From: Rathayibacter sp. VKM Ac-2804
GTDB taxonomy: Bacteria > Actinomycetota > Actinomycetes > Actinomycetales > Microbacteriaceae
Direction of reading: 5' to 3'
Assembly (NCBI RefSeq): GCF_009866655.1
Contig: NZ_CP047420.1
Coordinates: 1,488,001-1,552,000, forward strand
Length of the DNA stretch: 64,000 nucleotides
Shown: positions 15,246 through 26,980 of the stretch, piece after piece
How the letters are laid out: every line of letters starts with the position of its first letter
How positions within the stretch are numbered: position 1 is the stretch's first letter
Notes under the pieces: model-generated
Database searches by the model: none
What the model was told of the DNA's origin: nothing
The model's input: only the letters and a program-made list of their open reading frames with translations
Position numbers and translations under genes: made by a program

Positions 15246-16942
15246 GGCGCGTGCGGTCCGCCGCGGCGGCGGTCCTGCTGCTGGCCGCCCTGGTCGGCTG
15301 CGCGGGCATCCCGCGCGGCGGCGACGTCGGCGTGGGTCAGCCCGACACCGCGCCGCAGGACCTGCAGTACGACTTCCTCCCCTCCGGCCCCGCCGAGGGC
15401 GCCGACCAGTTCGAGATCCTCACCGGCTTCATCGACGCCGCGTCGAGCCCGCAGAACAACTACAAGATCGCCCGCGAGTTCCTCTCCACCGGAGCCGACT
15501 GGACGCCGAGCGAGCACGTCACCGTCGACGAGGGCCAGCGCTCCTCGACCCAGCCGGGCGCCTCGACGCTCTCGCTCACGATCACGCCGGTGGCGGAGGT
15601 GGACGCGACCGGCGTCTACTCCGAGGTCGCCGCCGCCGCCGCGCTCGAGCTCGACTACGGCTTCGTCCAGGAGAACGGCGAGTGGCGGATCAGCGCGCCG
15701 CCCAGCGGCGTCGTCATCGACCGGACCACCTTCCAGCAGGTGTTCTCCACCTACGCCCTCTACTTCTTCGACCCCAGCTACAGCTACCTGGTGCCGGACC
15801 TGCGCTGGTTCGCCTCGCGCGCGGACAGCTCGACCAGCACCACGATCGTCACCGAGCTGCTGCGCGGGCCGACCCCGTGGCTCCGCGACTCGTCCGCCGT
15901 CGTCTCGGCCTTCCCGACCGGGACGGCGCTCGCCGCGGAGACGGTGCCGGTCGAGGCGCAGCGCGCCGTGGTCGATCTCAACTCGGCGGCGCTCGAGGCC
16001 GACGAGCGGCAGTGGCGCCGGATGGCGCTCCAGCTCGGCCGCAGCCTCGCCAACGTCTCCAATGTCACCGGAGTCTCGCTCTCGGTGCAGCAGAACCCGA
16101 TCGAGATCCCGACCGAGGTCACGGGACTGCCGACCTCGCCGCGGGTGGACACCCGGCCGCTGGTGCTCACGGACGGCGAGTTCGGCTTCCTCGGCTCCTC
16201 CGGGCTCGCCGAGACCGCGGTCTCCGACCGGATCGCCGCGCTCGGGCCCCGCGCCGCAGTGCTGGGGGAGCAGCGGGGCGCCGACTCCAGCGCATCCGCG
16301 GCCGTCCTCACGGGGGCCGGGGTCTCGCTGGTGACCCCCGGGGTCGACGACGTGCTGCTCGACGCCCGGAGCGGCCTCGCCGCCCCCGGGATGGACCCCT
16401 TCGGCTACGTCTGGTCGGTGCCCACCGCCGCGCCGAACCAGCTCGTCGCCTACTCGTCCGACGGCTCCCGGTCGCTGCAGGTCGCCACCGCCTGGCCCGA
16501 GATCGAGTCGATCGCCTCGTTCGCGCTCTCGCGGGACGGCACGCGGATGCTCGCCCTCGCGCAGGACGGGCAGCAGGCGACGGTGCTCGTCGCCGGCGTC
16601 ACCCGCTCGGCCAACGGCGATCCGATCGCGATCGGCGAGCCGGTCGTGCTCCGGTCGACGCTCGGCACGGCGGTCGCCGCCGCGTGGACCGACGAGCTCG
16701 ACGTGGTCTCGGTCGTGCGCGGCTCCACGGGCGAGGACACCGTGACGACGAACCAGCTCGGCGGGGCGGACACCCCGCTCGGCACGACGACCGGCACCGT
16801 CCAGATCGCGGCCGGCAACGCCTCGACCCAGATCCGGATCCTCGCGGAGGGCGGCGAGCTGCGCCAGCAGCGCGGCTCGGCCTGGCAGACGGTCGCGACG
16901 GGCATCGGTCTTCTCGCGACGCAGACCGGCATGGGGTCCTGA
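15242..16942 (+). CDS. lpqB: Lipoprotein LpqB (MtrAB-associated)
   Basis: A 566-residue lipoprotein. The signal peptide MRRVRSAAAAVLLLAALVG is followed by the lipobox LVGC with Cys20. A GerMN domain occupies the middle (STTIVTELLRGPTPWL, VVDLNSAALEADE), and a C-terminal beta-propeller-like LpqB domain follows (FALSRDGTRMLALAQDGQQ). LpqB binds the extracellular part of MtrB and modulates it. The GTG at 15242 overlaps mtrB by four bases, so the two are translationally coupled. Confidence 0.93.
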   Translation: MRRVRSAAAAVLLLAALVGCAGIPRGGDVGVGQPDTAPQDLQYDFLPSGPAEGADQFEILTGFIDAASSPQNNYKIAREFLSTGADWTPSEHVTVDEGQRSSTQPGASTLSLTITPVAEVDATGVYSEVAAAAALELDYGFVQENGEWRISAPPSGVVIDRTTFQQVFSTYALYFFDPSYSYLVPDLRWFASRADSSTSTTIVTELLRGPTPWLRDSSAVVSAFPTGTALAAETVPVEAQRAVVDLNSAALEADERQWRRMALQLGRSLANVSNVTGVSLSVQQNPIEIPTEVTGLPTSPRVDTRPLVLTDGEFGFLGSSGLAETAVSDRIAALGPRAAVLGEQRGADSSASAAVLTGAGVSLVTPGVDDVLLDARSGLAAPGMDPFGYVWSVPTAAPNQLVAYSSDGSRSLQVATAWPEIESIASFALSRDGTRMLALAQDGQQATVLVAGVTRSANGDPIAIGEPVVLRSTLGTAVAAAWTDELDVVSVVRGSTGEDTVTTNQLGGADTPLGTTTGTVQIAAGNASTQIRILAEGGELRQQRGSAWQTVATGIGLLATQTGMGS

Positions 16943-16961
16943 CACCGGGCACACTCGCCCG

Positions 16962-17618
16962 ATGCTCCGCGATCACCTCCTCGACGCCCTCGCCGTGCTG
17001 CTGCCGGTGGACTGCCCCGCCTGCGGGCTGCCGGCGACGCGGGTGCCGTGCGCGGACTGCGCCTCGGCGCTCGCGGGGGAGGCGCGACCGCACCTGCGCC
17101 GGCTGGGCCCGGACGACGACCCGCTCGAGGTGCTCGTCGGCGCGGAGTACTCCGGCACGGTGCGCCGCCTCGTCCTCGCGCTCAAGGCGGAGGGACGGGT
17201 CGCCGCGGCGCGACCGCTGGGCGCGCTGCTGCGGCCCGTCGTCCTGGGGGCGCTCGACGGCGCTCCGGCGCTGCTGGTCGCACCGCCCCGATCGCGCCTG
17301 CGGCACCTGCGGCGCGGCTTCGACCCCGTCGACCTGCTGGTGCGCTCGGCCGGCGGGCGCCTCGCCCGGCCGCTCGCGCGGACGCGGCTCGCCCTCGACC
17401 AGGTCGGCCTCGCCCGGGCCGAGCGGCGCGCGAACCTCGACGGCGCGTTCCGCGCCAGGCGTCCGCTCGGCGGTGAGCGGATCCTGCTGGTCGACGACGT
17501 GGTCACCTCGGGCGCCACGCTGCTCGAGCTGCGCCGTGCCGTCCGCGCGGGCGGAGGAGCGGTCGCCGGCGCCGTCGCTCTCGCGGGCACTCCCCGGCGG
17601 CGGAGCGCGACTTCCTGA
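16962..17618 (+). CDS. ComF family phosphoribosyltransferase-like protein
   Basis: A 218-residue protein. The N-terminus carries a double zinc-ribbon (CPACGLPATRVPCADC), and the C-terminal half is a type I phosphoribosyltransferase fold with the PRPP loop ILLVDDVVTSGATLLELRRA. These are the standard ComF features. In naturally competent bacteria ComF acts in DNA uptake; its role in actinobacteria is unclear. The gene lies between lpqB and hpf, as in mycobacteria (Rv3242c). Confidence 0.9.
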   Translation: MLRDHLLDALAVLLPVDCPACGLPATRVPCADCASALAGEARPHLRRLGPDDDPLEVLVGAEYSGTVRRLVLALKAEGRVAAARPLGALLRPVVLGALDGAPALLVAPPRSRLRHLRRGFDPVDLLVRSAGGRLARPLARTRLALDQVGLARAERRANLDGAFRARRPLGGERILLVDDVVTSGATLLELRRAVRAGGGAVAGAVALAGTPRRRSATS

Positions 17619-17652
17619 TGAACTCCCGATGACGATCCGGCGACAGCGGGTC

Positions 17653-17658
17653 TACGCT
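17653..17658 (+). promoter_or_regulatory. Putative -10 element (TACGCT) for hpf
   Basis: TACGCT lies just after the comF-like gene and would give an untranslated leader of about 58 bases ending in a GGAGG ribosome binding site before ATG 17724. Confidence 0.4.
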
Positions 17659-17723
17659 CGGGGGACGGCGTGAACGGTCCGCCCGGAGAAAGGCGGCACG
17701 CCGTACTCGACTGGGAGGTTGTC

Positions 17724-18422
17724 ATGGACATCGACATCACAGGCCGCAACATGGGCATCACCGATCGCTTCCGCGCCTACGCGACGGAGAAGTCGGAGAA
17801 GATCGCCCACCTCGCCGACCGGGCGCTTGCGCTCGAGATCAAGGCGAGCCGTCACAGCGAGGGCAAGGGCGCCGCCGCCGGCGACCGGGTCGAGCTCACG
17901 CTGATCGGCAAGGGGCCCGTCGTGCGGGCCGAGGCGAGCGGAGCCGACAAGTACGCCGCCTTCGACGTGGCCCTCGGGCGCCTGCTCGAACGGGTGCGGC
18001 GGGCCAAGGACCGCAAGAAGGTGCACCGGGGCCAGCATCGGCCGACCTCGCTGCGCGACGCGGCGGCCGACGACTTCAGCGTCGTCGCGATCCAGCCGGC
18101 CGACGCCGAGGTGCTGGAGCGCCTGAGCACGGGCGTGATCCCCGTGCAGGAGGAGCCGGCGCCGGTCGACGCCGCCGTCGACGAGGACGACGTGGAGGAG
18201 CCGTACTGCCCCGTCGTCATCCGCACCAAGGTCTTCCCCTCCGTTTCGATGAGCGTCGACGACGCCGTCGACTACATGGAGCTGGTCGGCCACGACTTCT
18301 ACCTCTTCATCGACGCCGACACCGACCGCCCGAGCGTCGTCTACCGCCGCAAGGGCTGGGACTACGGCGTGATCGGCCTGGGCGACGAGGCGGACGCGCA
18401 GCCGGAGGCCGCGGCGGTCTGA
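17724..18422 (+). CDS. hpf: Ribosome hibernation promoting factor, long form
   Basis: A 232-residue protein with the N-terminal S30AE domain (MDIDITGRNMGITDRFRAYA, YAAFDVALGRLLERVRRAKDRKK) that occupies the decoding centre. A linker of about 60 residues follows, then the C-terminal dimerisation domain (IRTKVFPSVSMSVDDAVDYM, HDFYLFIDADTDRPSVVYRR) that pairs 70S ribosomes into 100S dimers. ATG 17724 is supported by GGAGG eight bases upstream; the longer frame from 17670 is less likely. A strong hairpin terminator follows. Confidence 0.93.
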   Translation: MDIDITGRNMGITDRFRAYATEKSEKIAHLADRALALEIKASRHSEGKGAAAGDRVELTLIGKGPVVRAEASGADKYAAFDVALGRLLERVRRAKDRKKVHRGQHRPTSLRDAAADDFSVVAIQPADAEVLERLSTGVIPVQEEPAPVDAAVDEDDVEEPYCPVVIRTKVFPSVSMSVDDAVDYMELVGHDFYLFIDADTDRPSVVYRRKGWDYGVIGLGDEADAQPEAAAV

Positions 18423-18446
18423 CCGTGCCCTCCGCGTGACGGAGAG

Positions 18447-18470
18447 CCCCCGGCGGAGGATCGCCGGGGG
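18447..18470 (+). terminator. Intrinsic terminator after hpf
   Basis: CCCCCGGCG (18447-18455) pairs perfectly with CGCCGGGGG (18462-18470) around a six-base loop and is followed by TTCTTC. Confidence 0.75.
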
Positions 18471-18510
18471 TTCTTCACGCCCTGTCGGACCGCGCACAGC
18501 CCGCCCCGGC

Positions 18511-18516
18511 TAGTGT
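18511..18516 (+). promoter_or_regulatory. Putative -10 element (TAGTGT) for secA
   Basis: TAGTGT lies between the hpf terminator and secA and would give a leader of about 50 bases with GGAG at 18562-18565 in front of the GTG start. Confidence 0.4.
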
Positions 18517-18571
18517 GGAGCAGTCCGCGCTGTGCCGTCGGGCACCTGTCTTCTACGTTTTGGAGTACCCC

Positions 18572-21367
<2,796 letters not shown>

Positions 21368-21388
21368 TCCAGCGCCGACTGCACACGA

Positions 21389-21455
21389 CGAAGGCCCCGG
21401 CTCCGGCCCTGACCCTGCTCGAGCGGGGTGCAGGATGCGGGGCGCGGGGCCTTCG
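21389..21455. terminator. Bidirectional hairpin between secA and the sugar kinase gene
   Basis: CGAAGGCCCCG (21389-21399) pairs perfectly with CGGGGCCTTCG (21445-21455), an 11 bp stem with a 45-base insert, between two convergent genes. Confidence 0.55.
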
Positions 21456-21471
21456 CCGTCGACGGGGCCGG

Positions 21472-22659
21472 TCAGGCGCGGGAGCGCACCAGCGCCGAGA
21501 CGAAGCCGCCGGCGAAGGTGTCGCCGAGTCCGATCGTGGTGGGGCGGTCGGTCTCGAGGACGAGGCCGGGGGTGCAGACCGCCGGCAGCCGCGCCGCCAC
21601 CGCGGCGCAGACCGCGACGCCTCCGGGTTGCGGGGACAGCTGCGCGACGCGGTCGTAGTCGGCGGCGGTGATGCCGTCGCCGAGCAGGTAGCGGGTGCTC
21701 GCCATCGTGACCCCGCCGACGAGCGCCGCGCGGAACCGCTCGGCCTCCGCTCCGACGGCCGTCGACCAGTGCCGGGTGTGCACCACGAGCACGGGGCCGG
21801 GGAGCAGCGCGGCCGCCGTCGCCAGCGCCTCGGCCACCGCCTCCGGATCGAGCAGGTCGAGCCGGTCCCCGAGCAGGGCCTGCAGCTCGTCCTCGTTCAT
21901 GCTGACGACGTCGACGCAGCCGAGCAGGGCCGAGCGGGCCCGGTCCTGCAGCGCGGGCAGGTGGAATCCCGCGTCCTCGTAGACGACGTCGGCCGATGCC
22001 GGGAGCGCCGCGAGGTGCCGCTTCAGCGTCTTCAGCCGATCCGCCAGCACCGCCTCGTCCTGGATGCTGTTGAAGCCGGAGACCAGGAAGACGCCCGCTT
22101 CTGCCAGCACGCCGCCGAGTCCCTCCGCCAGCAGCAGCTCGCGGTTGGGCGGGTCGTTCGCGAAGATCACCCGGTTCGGGTGCGGCGCCACCAGCACGCG
22201 GTCGCCGAGGCGGACTCGGGCGCCGCGCGGGAACTGCACGATCAGGTGCGGGTCGGTGGTGTCCGCGGTCGCGCTCGAGACGTACTCGGTCCCGGGAGGC
22301 AGGAGCCGGCGGACGTGGTCGTCGATGCTCACCAGATGCTGGGTGGCGGTGAGGCCGTGCACGGCGAGCGCGTAGCCGGCGCGCACCCCTGTCCCACCGA
22401 GGGTGATGCGGCGCGGGAAGCGCTGCGCGAACTCCTCGACGATGCGGGAGGAGGAGGCGAATCTCTCCCCTCCCGCACCGTCGACGAGGAACGCGAGGAG
22501 CGCCACGAGGAGCTCGCGCTCGGTGGTGACCGGCGCCGTCCTCGTCAGCTCGGCCGCGCGGATCCCGTGCTCCTCCGCGAGCGCCTGGACGACCGCGTCG
22601 TCCCAGTCGATCTCGTAGTCGACGGTCCCGCCCAGGCCGAGCACGATCCTCTCGCTCAC
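21472..22659 (-). CDS. ADP-dependent phosphofructokinase/glucokinase family sugar kinase
   Basis: A 395-residue protein resembling the ADP_PFK_GK family, whose archaeal members phosphorylate glucose or fructose 6-phosphate with ADP. Visible features are an N-terminal GLGGTVDYEIDWDD, RRITLGGTGVRAGYAL near residue 135, the magnesium-binding VSMNEDELQALLGD (NxxE type) and the catalytic GLGDTFAGGFVSAL near the C-terminus (GxGD, the Asp being the base). The gene is last in a probable operon with a class II aldolase and an ABC sugar importer, so the substrate is probably an imported ketose or its phosphate. Whether ADP or ATP is used cannot be told from sequence. Confidence 0.8.
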   Translation of the reverse strand: MSERIVLGLGGTVDYEIDWDDAVVQALAEEHGIRAAELTRTAPVTTERELLVALLAFLVDGAGGERFASSSRIVEEFAQRFPRRITLGGTGVRAGYALAVHGLTATQHLVSIDDHVRRLLPPGTEYVSSATADTTDPHLIVQFPRGARVRLGDRVLVAPHPNRVIFANDPPNRELLLAEGLGGVLAEAGVFLVSGFNSIQDEAVLADRLKTLKRHLAALPASADVVYEDAGFHLPALQDRARSALLGCVDVVSMNEDELQALLGDRLDLLDPEAVAEALATAAALLPGPVLVVHTRHWSTAVGAEAERFRAALVGGVTMASTRYLLGDGITAADYDRVAQLSPQPGGVAVCAAVAARLPAVCTPGLVLETDRPTTIGLGDTFAGGFVSALVRSRA

Positions 22660-22673
22660 GTCGCGCGCCGGGC

Positions 22674-23534
22674 CTAGTAGAGCTCGGCCTTGCCGGCGGA
22701 GCCGAACAGGTCGATCTTCTCGGCGGCCGTCTGCTTCATCGCGGCGATGGAGGGCGGCTGGATGGTGTTCGGCTCGCGGACCGAGGGGTCGGCGAGCACC
22801 TCCCGCATCTTGTTGTGGTACGAGGCCTTGATGTCGCTCGAGATGTTGATCTTGTTCACGCCGCGCTTCACCGATTCCGCGATCTCGGCGTCGGGGTTGT
22901 TCGACCCGCCGTGGAGGACCAGCGGCACCGCGACGCGCTTCTTGATCTCGGCGAGCAGGTCGAGCTTCAGCGCCGGCTTCATCGACGCCGGGTACAGGCC
23001 GTGGCTGGTGCCGATCGCGATCGCCAGGCTGTCGACCCCGGTCGAGGCGACGAAGTCGACGGCCTCCTCGGGCTCGGTGTAGATGATGTTCGCGGCTCCG
23101 TCCTCCGCCTCGTTGTCCGTCTTGCCGATGGTGCCCAGCTCGCCCTCGACCGAGACGCCGACGGCGTGCGCGGCGTCGACGACGCGCTTGGTGATCGCGA
23201 CGTTCTCGTCGTAGGGGAGCATCGAGCCGTCGATCATGACGGAGGTGAAGCCCGACTTGATCGCGAGCAGCACCTGCTCGTAGGTGCCGCCGTGGTCGAG
23301 GTGGATGGTCACGGGGACGCTGGAGCGGTGGGCGCGGGCGATGATCGCGTGCAGGATGTCCACTCCGGTGTGGCTCAGCTCGTCGGGGTGGATCGCGATG
23401 AGCAGCGGGGAGTCCTTCTCCTCGCTGATCTCGAAGAGGCCGTTCATCATGGCGTAGTCGCTGACGTTGAACGCGGGGACGGCGAAGCCGTTCGCATTGG
23501 CGACGTCCAGCAGATCTTTTCCGGAAACAAGCAT
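22674..23534 (-). CDS. Class II ketose-bisphosphate aldolase (GatY/KbaY/Fba type)
   Basis: A 286-residue zinc aldolase. Zinc ligands are visible in TIHLDHGGTYEQVLLAI, in AIGTSHGLYPASMKP and in VPLVLHGGSNNPDAEIAES. The phosphate-binding stretch RGVNKINISSDIKASYHNKM is also typical. These enzymes cleave ketose 1,6-bisphosphates (or ketose 1-phosphates) to dihydroxyacetone phosphate and an aldehyde. It lies between the ABC permease and kinase genes and should act after the kinase. Substrate choice between fructose, tagatose and other ketoses cannot be read. ATG 23534 gives the family's usual N-terminus (MLVSGKDLLDVANANGFAVP). Confidence 0.88.
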   Translation of the reverse strand: MLVSGKDLLDVANANGFAVPAFNVSDYAMMNGLFEISEEKDSPLLIAIHPDELSHTGVDILHAIIARAHRSSVPVTIHLDHGGTYEQVLLAIKSGFTSVMIDGSMLPYDENVAITKRVVDAAHAVGVSVEGELGTIGKTDNEAEDGAANIIYTEPEEAVDFVASTGVDSLAIAIGTSHGLYPASMKPALKLDLLAEIKKRVAVPLVLHGGSNNPDAEIAESVKRGVNKINISSDIKASYHNKMREVLADPSVREPNTIQPPSIAAMKQTAAEKIDLFGSAGKAELY

Positions 23535-23590
23535 TCTCTGACTGTCCTTCTCGTGGTGGTGGTGGTGTTCCGGACGCGCGGACGCGCGCC

Positions 23591-24454
23591 TCAGCTCTTG
23601 ACGGCCCCGGCGGTCATGCCGCCGATGAAGTACCGCTGGAAGAAGAGGAAGAGGAGGAGGACGGGAACGCATCCGAGGATGCTCATCGCCATCATCTCGT
23701 TCCACTCGTAGGAGTTCTGGCCCATCAGCAGCTGGATGCCGATCGGCACCGTGCGCATGTCGTCGGTGCGGGTCAGGGTGAGCGCGAAGAGGTACTCGTT
23801 CCACGCGATCATGAAGGTGTAGACCCCCACCGAGACGATCCCGGGGATCGCGATCGGAACCAGGATCCGCCAGAGCACCGTCATCGGGCCGGCCCCGTCC
23901 ATCCGCGCCGCCTCATCGAGATCGCGGGGGAGGGTGTTGAAGTAGCCGGTCAGCATGATGATCGCGTAGGGCAGCGTGAAGACCAGATAGGTGAGGATCA
24001 GCCCCTGGTAGGTGTTGTAGAGCCGCAGCGTCACCATCAGCCCGAAGAACGGGATCAGCAGGGTGATCGGCGGCACCGCCTGCACGCTGACGATGATGAT
24101 GTTGATCGGCCGCTTGAAGCGGAACTCGTAGCGGCTGAACGCGTAGGACGCGAGGATCGCGACCACCAGCGTCAGCGCGACGACCGCGAGGGCGACGACG
24201 TAGCTGTTGATGAAGAAGCGGACCTTGGTCGGATCATTCAGGATCCCGGCGTAGGCCGCGAACGAGAACGTGTCGGTGATCAGCCGGGGCGGGTACTCGA
24301 AGATCTCGGTGTTCGACTTGAACGAGCTGGCGGCCATCCAGACGATCGGCAGGCCCGCGAAGGCGGCGCCGATCAGGAGGAGGAGCCAGACCCCGGCCTT
24401 CGCGGCGAGGAGCCGCGGCGTGCGGACGGCCGGGCGGGTGGCGGTGGCAGTCAC
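23591..24454 (-). CDS. Carbohydrate ABC transporter permease (MalG/CUT1 type)
   Basis: A 287-residue inner membrane permease with six predicted spans. The EAA loop that docks the ATPase reads LPRDLDEAARMDGAGPMTVLW (EAA...G). The N-terminus TPRLLAAKAGVWLLLLIG and the C-terminus FQRYFIGGMTAGAVKS are typical of MalG-like subunits. It pairs with the MalF-like permease encoded directly upstream; the ATG overlaps or abuts that gene's end. No ATP-binding subunit is encoded nearby, so a shared MsiK-type ATPase elsewhere is expected, as for many actinobacterial CUT1 systems. Confidence 0.92.
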   Translation of the reverse strand: MTATATRPAVRTPRLLAAKAGVWLLLLIGAAFAGLPIVWMAASSFKSNTEIFEYPPRLITDTFSFAAYAGILNDPTKVRFFINSYVVALAVVALTLVVAILASYAFSRYEFRFKRPINIIIVSVQAVPPITLLIPFFGLMVTLRLYNTYQGLILTYLVFTLPYAIIMLTGYFNTLPRDLDEAARMDGAGPMTVLWRILVPIAIPGIVSVGVYTFMIAWNEYLFALTLTRTDDMRTVPIGIQLLMGQNSYEWNEMMAMSILGCVPVLLLFLFFQRYFIGGMTAGAVKS

Positions 24455-24455
24455 G

Positions 24456-25397
24456 TCAGTCCCTGGCTTTCTGGTTCCGCACGTAGAAGAACGCGAGGAC
24501 CATGGTGAGGAGGAGGATCAGGACGGCGCTCGCCGAGGCCACCGAGAACTCGTAGCGGCTGAACGCGAGCTTGTAGGTGTAGGTGCTGAGCATCTCGGTC
24601 GCGTCGATCGGGCCGCCGCCGGTCGTCATCCAGATCAGCGCGAACTGCTGCGAGGTCCAGATGATGTCCAGGACCGACATGCTGATGATGATCGGCTTGA
24701 GCTGCGGGATCGTGACGTTCCAGAAGCGCTGCCAGGCGCTCGCCCCGTCGACCTTCGCCGCCTCGTAGAGGTCGTGCGGGATGCCCTGCAGACCCGCCAG
24801 CAGCGTGATCATGTAGAACGAGTAGCCCGCCCAGATGTTGATGAAGGTGACCGAGAGCAGTGCGGTCGCGGGGGAGGCGAGCCACTCGACGCCCTTGTCG
24901 GTGAGCCCGAGAGAGATCAGCGCGTAGTTGATGACGCCGTTGGGGTTGAGCAGCAGCCGCCAGAGCACCGCGATGATCGCGACGGTGAACAGCCACGGCA
25001 GGACGTAGACCACGCGGAAGAGCGACTTGGCGACGGTCGGCACGAGCGGCGAGTTCAGCAGCATCGCGAAGCCCAGGCCGAGCACCAGGTGCGCGGCGAC
25101 GCTGACGCCGACGAAGACGACCGTGTTGCCGGTCGCCGTGCGGAACTTCGGATCGCCGAGGACCTCGAGGTAGTTCGCGAGGCCGACGAAGGCGGGCTTC
25201 GGGTTCGTGATGACGTTGTCGAAGAACGAGTACCCGATCACCAGCAGCACCGGCACGAGCATCAGGACGAGCATCACGATCGCCGTGGGAGAGAGGTAGA
25301 GGTAGGGCGCGAGGTCGCGGCGCTTCCGGCGCGGCGCACCGGCGGGGGCGGGGCTGCCGGCGGCGGGACGCTGCGGCGTGCTCAGCAGTGCGACCAC
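24456..25397 (-). CDS. Carbohydrate ABC transporter permease (MalF/CUT1 type)
   Basis: A 313-residue permease. After a basic, proline-rich N-terminus (RRKRRDLAPYLYLSPTAIVM) there are six spans, and the EAA loop reads GIPHDLYEAAKVDGASAWQRF. GTG 25397 is chosen because AAGGAGG stands six bases upstream; it agrees with the usual MalF-like length. It forms the membrane channel with the MalG-like protein and receives sugar from the binding lipoprotein encoded just upstream. Confidence 0.92.
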   Translation of the reverse strand: MVALLSTPQRPAAGSPAPAGAPRRKRRDLAPYLYLSPTAIVMLVLMLVPVLLVIGYSFFDNVITNPKPAFVGLANYLEVLGDPKFRTATGNTVVFVGVSVAAHLVLGLGFAMLLNSPLVPTVAKSLFRVVYVLPWLFTVAIIAVLWRLLLNPNGVINYALISLGLTDKGVEWLASPATALLSVTFINIWAGYSFYMITLLAGLQGIPHDLYEAAKVDGASAWQRFWNVTIPQLKPIIISMSVLDIIWTSQQFALIWMTTGGGPIDATEMLSTYTYKLAFSRYEFSVASASAVLILLLTMVLAFFYVRNQKARD

Positions 25398-25489
25398 GAC
25401 GGTCCTCCTTGGATCGGGGGTGGGGTGAGGGGCGATCGCGCCGCGGGAGAGGACTCCCGCGGCGCGATCGGGGACGGACGCGTCACGGC

Positions 25490-26773
25490 TCAGAACTCGC
25501 CGAGCCAGGCTTCCTGGGACTTCTCCAGCGCCTCGTCGACGCTCTGGTCGCCGTTGAGGGCGGCCTGCAGCTGCTCGTCGAAGTCGCGCATCAGCTGCTC
25601 CGCGACGGGCAGGCCGACGAACTCGTTCGCCGGGTAGCCGGCGGAGTAGATGTCGAAGGCCTCCTGGTACAGCGGATCGCTGTCCGAGAAGTCCGGCGTG
25701 GAGGCGGTGTTGCCGGGGAAGGCGTTCGCCAGCGTGGACAGCTCCGAGTTGGTGTCGGCGCTCATCAGGAACGACACGAGCTTCGCGGCCTCGGCCGGGT
25801 GCTCGCTGCTGGCCGAGACCCCGATGCCCCAGGAGGCGAAGGGGATGCCGCGCTCGCCGCTGAAGCCGTCCTCGGCCGGGATGGCCGAGATGCTGAACGT
25901 CAGGTCGGGGTTCGACTCCCGGATCGTGGCGATGTGCGAGAGGGAGTCGATCATCATGCCGACGCGCCCGTTCGTGAACTCCTCGACCTTGTCCTGCTCC
26001 TTCATCGTCGCGGCACCGGGGGCGATCACACCGTCGGCGTCGAGCTGCGCGATGTAGTCGACCGCGCTGGTGACGGCGTCGTTGGTGAGGTCCGGCTTGC
26101 CGTCGTCGAGCATGCTGCCGCCGGAGGCCCAGACCCAGGACATGACGTCGTTCTGGATCCCGTTGGGGGCGTCGCTCGAGAGCGGGAGCACCCAGCCGCT
26201 GGTGTTGTCGCCGAGCGCCGTGATCGCCTTGGCCGCCGACTCGAACTCGCTGCGGGTCGAGGGGGGAGCGGCGACGCCCGCCTCGGAGAGCAGCGCGTCG
26301 TTGGTGAAGAGCGGGTAGACGAAGTTGACGACCGGGACCATGGCGGTCTTGCCGTCGACGACGACGGTCGAGGAGAGCTGGCTCTCGTCGAAGCCCGCGT
26401 CCGAGAGCAGCGGGCCGAGATCGGCCAGCGCACCCTGCTTCGCGAAGTCGCTGATCCAGGCGCCGTCGAGACCGACGACGTCGGACATCGTGCCGGCCGC
26501 GGCACCCGCGAAGAGCTGCTCCTTGGTCGAGGCGTACGGGCCGCTGAGGAGGTCGACCGTGATGCCGGGGTTCGCGGCCTCGAAGTCGTCCATCAGGCCG
26601 CGGAGGGCGCCGTCCGAGAGCTCGGGCTCCCACCACTGCGCGAATTCGAGGGTGATGTCTCCGCCTGCCGCGGAGTCGCCGCCACCCTGGCTGCAGCCGG
26701 TCAGCGTCGTCGCGGCGAACGCCGCGCTGACGGTGAAGACGACGGCTCTCTTGATGCGAGCACCTTTGCTCAT
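25490..26773 (-). CDS. Extracellular sugar-binding lipoprotein of ABC transporter
   Basis: A 427-residue solute-binding protein of the MalE-like cluster. A signal peptide (KRAVVFTVSAAFAATTLTG) ends in a lipobox with the modified Cys in LTGCSQGGGD. The mature part begins ITLEFAQWWEPELSDGAL and has the family pattern ANPGITVDLLSGPYASTKEQL and NGRVGMMIDSLSHIATI. It delivers a sugar to the two permeases. It is the first gene of the operon; AGGGAG precedes ATG 26773. The sugar is not identifiable from sequence. Confidence 0.92.
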   Translation of the reverse strand: MSKGARIKRAVVFTVSAAFAATTLTGCSQGGGDSAAGGDITLEFAQWWEPELSDGALRGLMDDFEAANPGITVDLLSGPYASTKEQLFAGAAAGTMSDVVGLDGAWISDFAKQGALADLGPLLSDAGFDESQLSSTVVVDGKTAMVPVVNFVYPLFTNDALLSEAGVAAPPSTRSEFESAAKAITALGDNTSGWVLPLSSDAPNGIQNDVMSWVWASGGSMLDDGKPDLTNDAVTSAVDYIAQLDADGVIAPGAATMKEQDKVEEFTNGRVGMMIDSLSHIATIRESNPDLTFSISAIPAEDGFSGERGIPFASWGIGVSASSEHPAEAAKLVSFLMSADTNSELSTLANAFPGNTASTPDFSDSDPLYQEAFDIYSAGYPANEFVGLPVAEQLMRDFDEQLQAALNGDQSVDEALEKSQEAWLGEF

Positions 26774-26805
26774 GTCACTCCCTGCAACTCTGCAGTTATC
26801 TGCTG

Positions 26806-26831
26806 TTGTGTGCGCATTCTTGCGCTTGTGT
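26806..26831. promoter_or_regulatory. Candidate DeoR-type operator (TTGTGT direct repeats)
   Basis: TTGTGT occurs at 26806-26811 and 26826-26831, exactly 20 bases apart (two helix turns), with a further TTGTGC at 26889. They overlap the predicted transcription start of the sugar operon and lie next to the DeoR-family gene. DeoR-type regulators often bind spaced direct repeats. This is inference from position and pattern. Confidence 0.35.
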
Positions 26832-26837
26832 TCTGCG

Positions 26838-26866
26838 AATGTACCTGGCGGTGCGTGGACTTGCAA
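26838..26866 (-). promoter_or_regulatory. Sigma-70-like promoter of the sugar operon
   Basis: On the minus strand TTGCAA (26866-26861) and TACATT (26843-26838) are separated by 17 bases. Transcription should start near 26831, leaving a leader of about 58 bases before the binding-protein ATG. It is among the best -35/-10 pairs in the window. Confidence 0.6.
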
Positions 26867-26968
26867 GAACCGGCACGATATTGCTGAGTTGTGCGACAAA
26901 TGCGCCCCAGTTCGCACGATCTGCGGCGATCCGGGCGCGACAAGTTGCAGCATCCGGCACGGCGGTGT

Positions 26969-26974
26969 TAGACA
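26969..26974 (+). promoter_or_regulatory. Putative -10 element (TAGACA) for the leaderless deoR-family gene
   Basis: TAGACA ends six bases before ATG 26981, with no ribosome binding site between them. Confidence 0.4.
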
Positions 26975-26980
26975 ACCCCC

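Noticed and set aside
22674..23804. A longer form of the aldolase with about 90 extra N-terminal residues
   Set aside because: The extension lies in the gap and the neighbouring permease region, is His/Arg/Pro-rich and is not found in the family; ATG 23534 gives the normal start.
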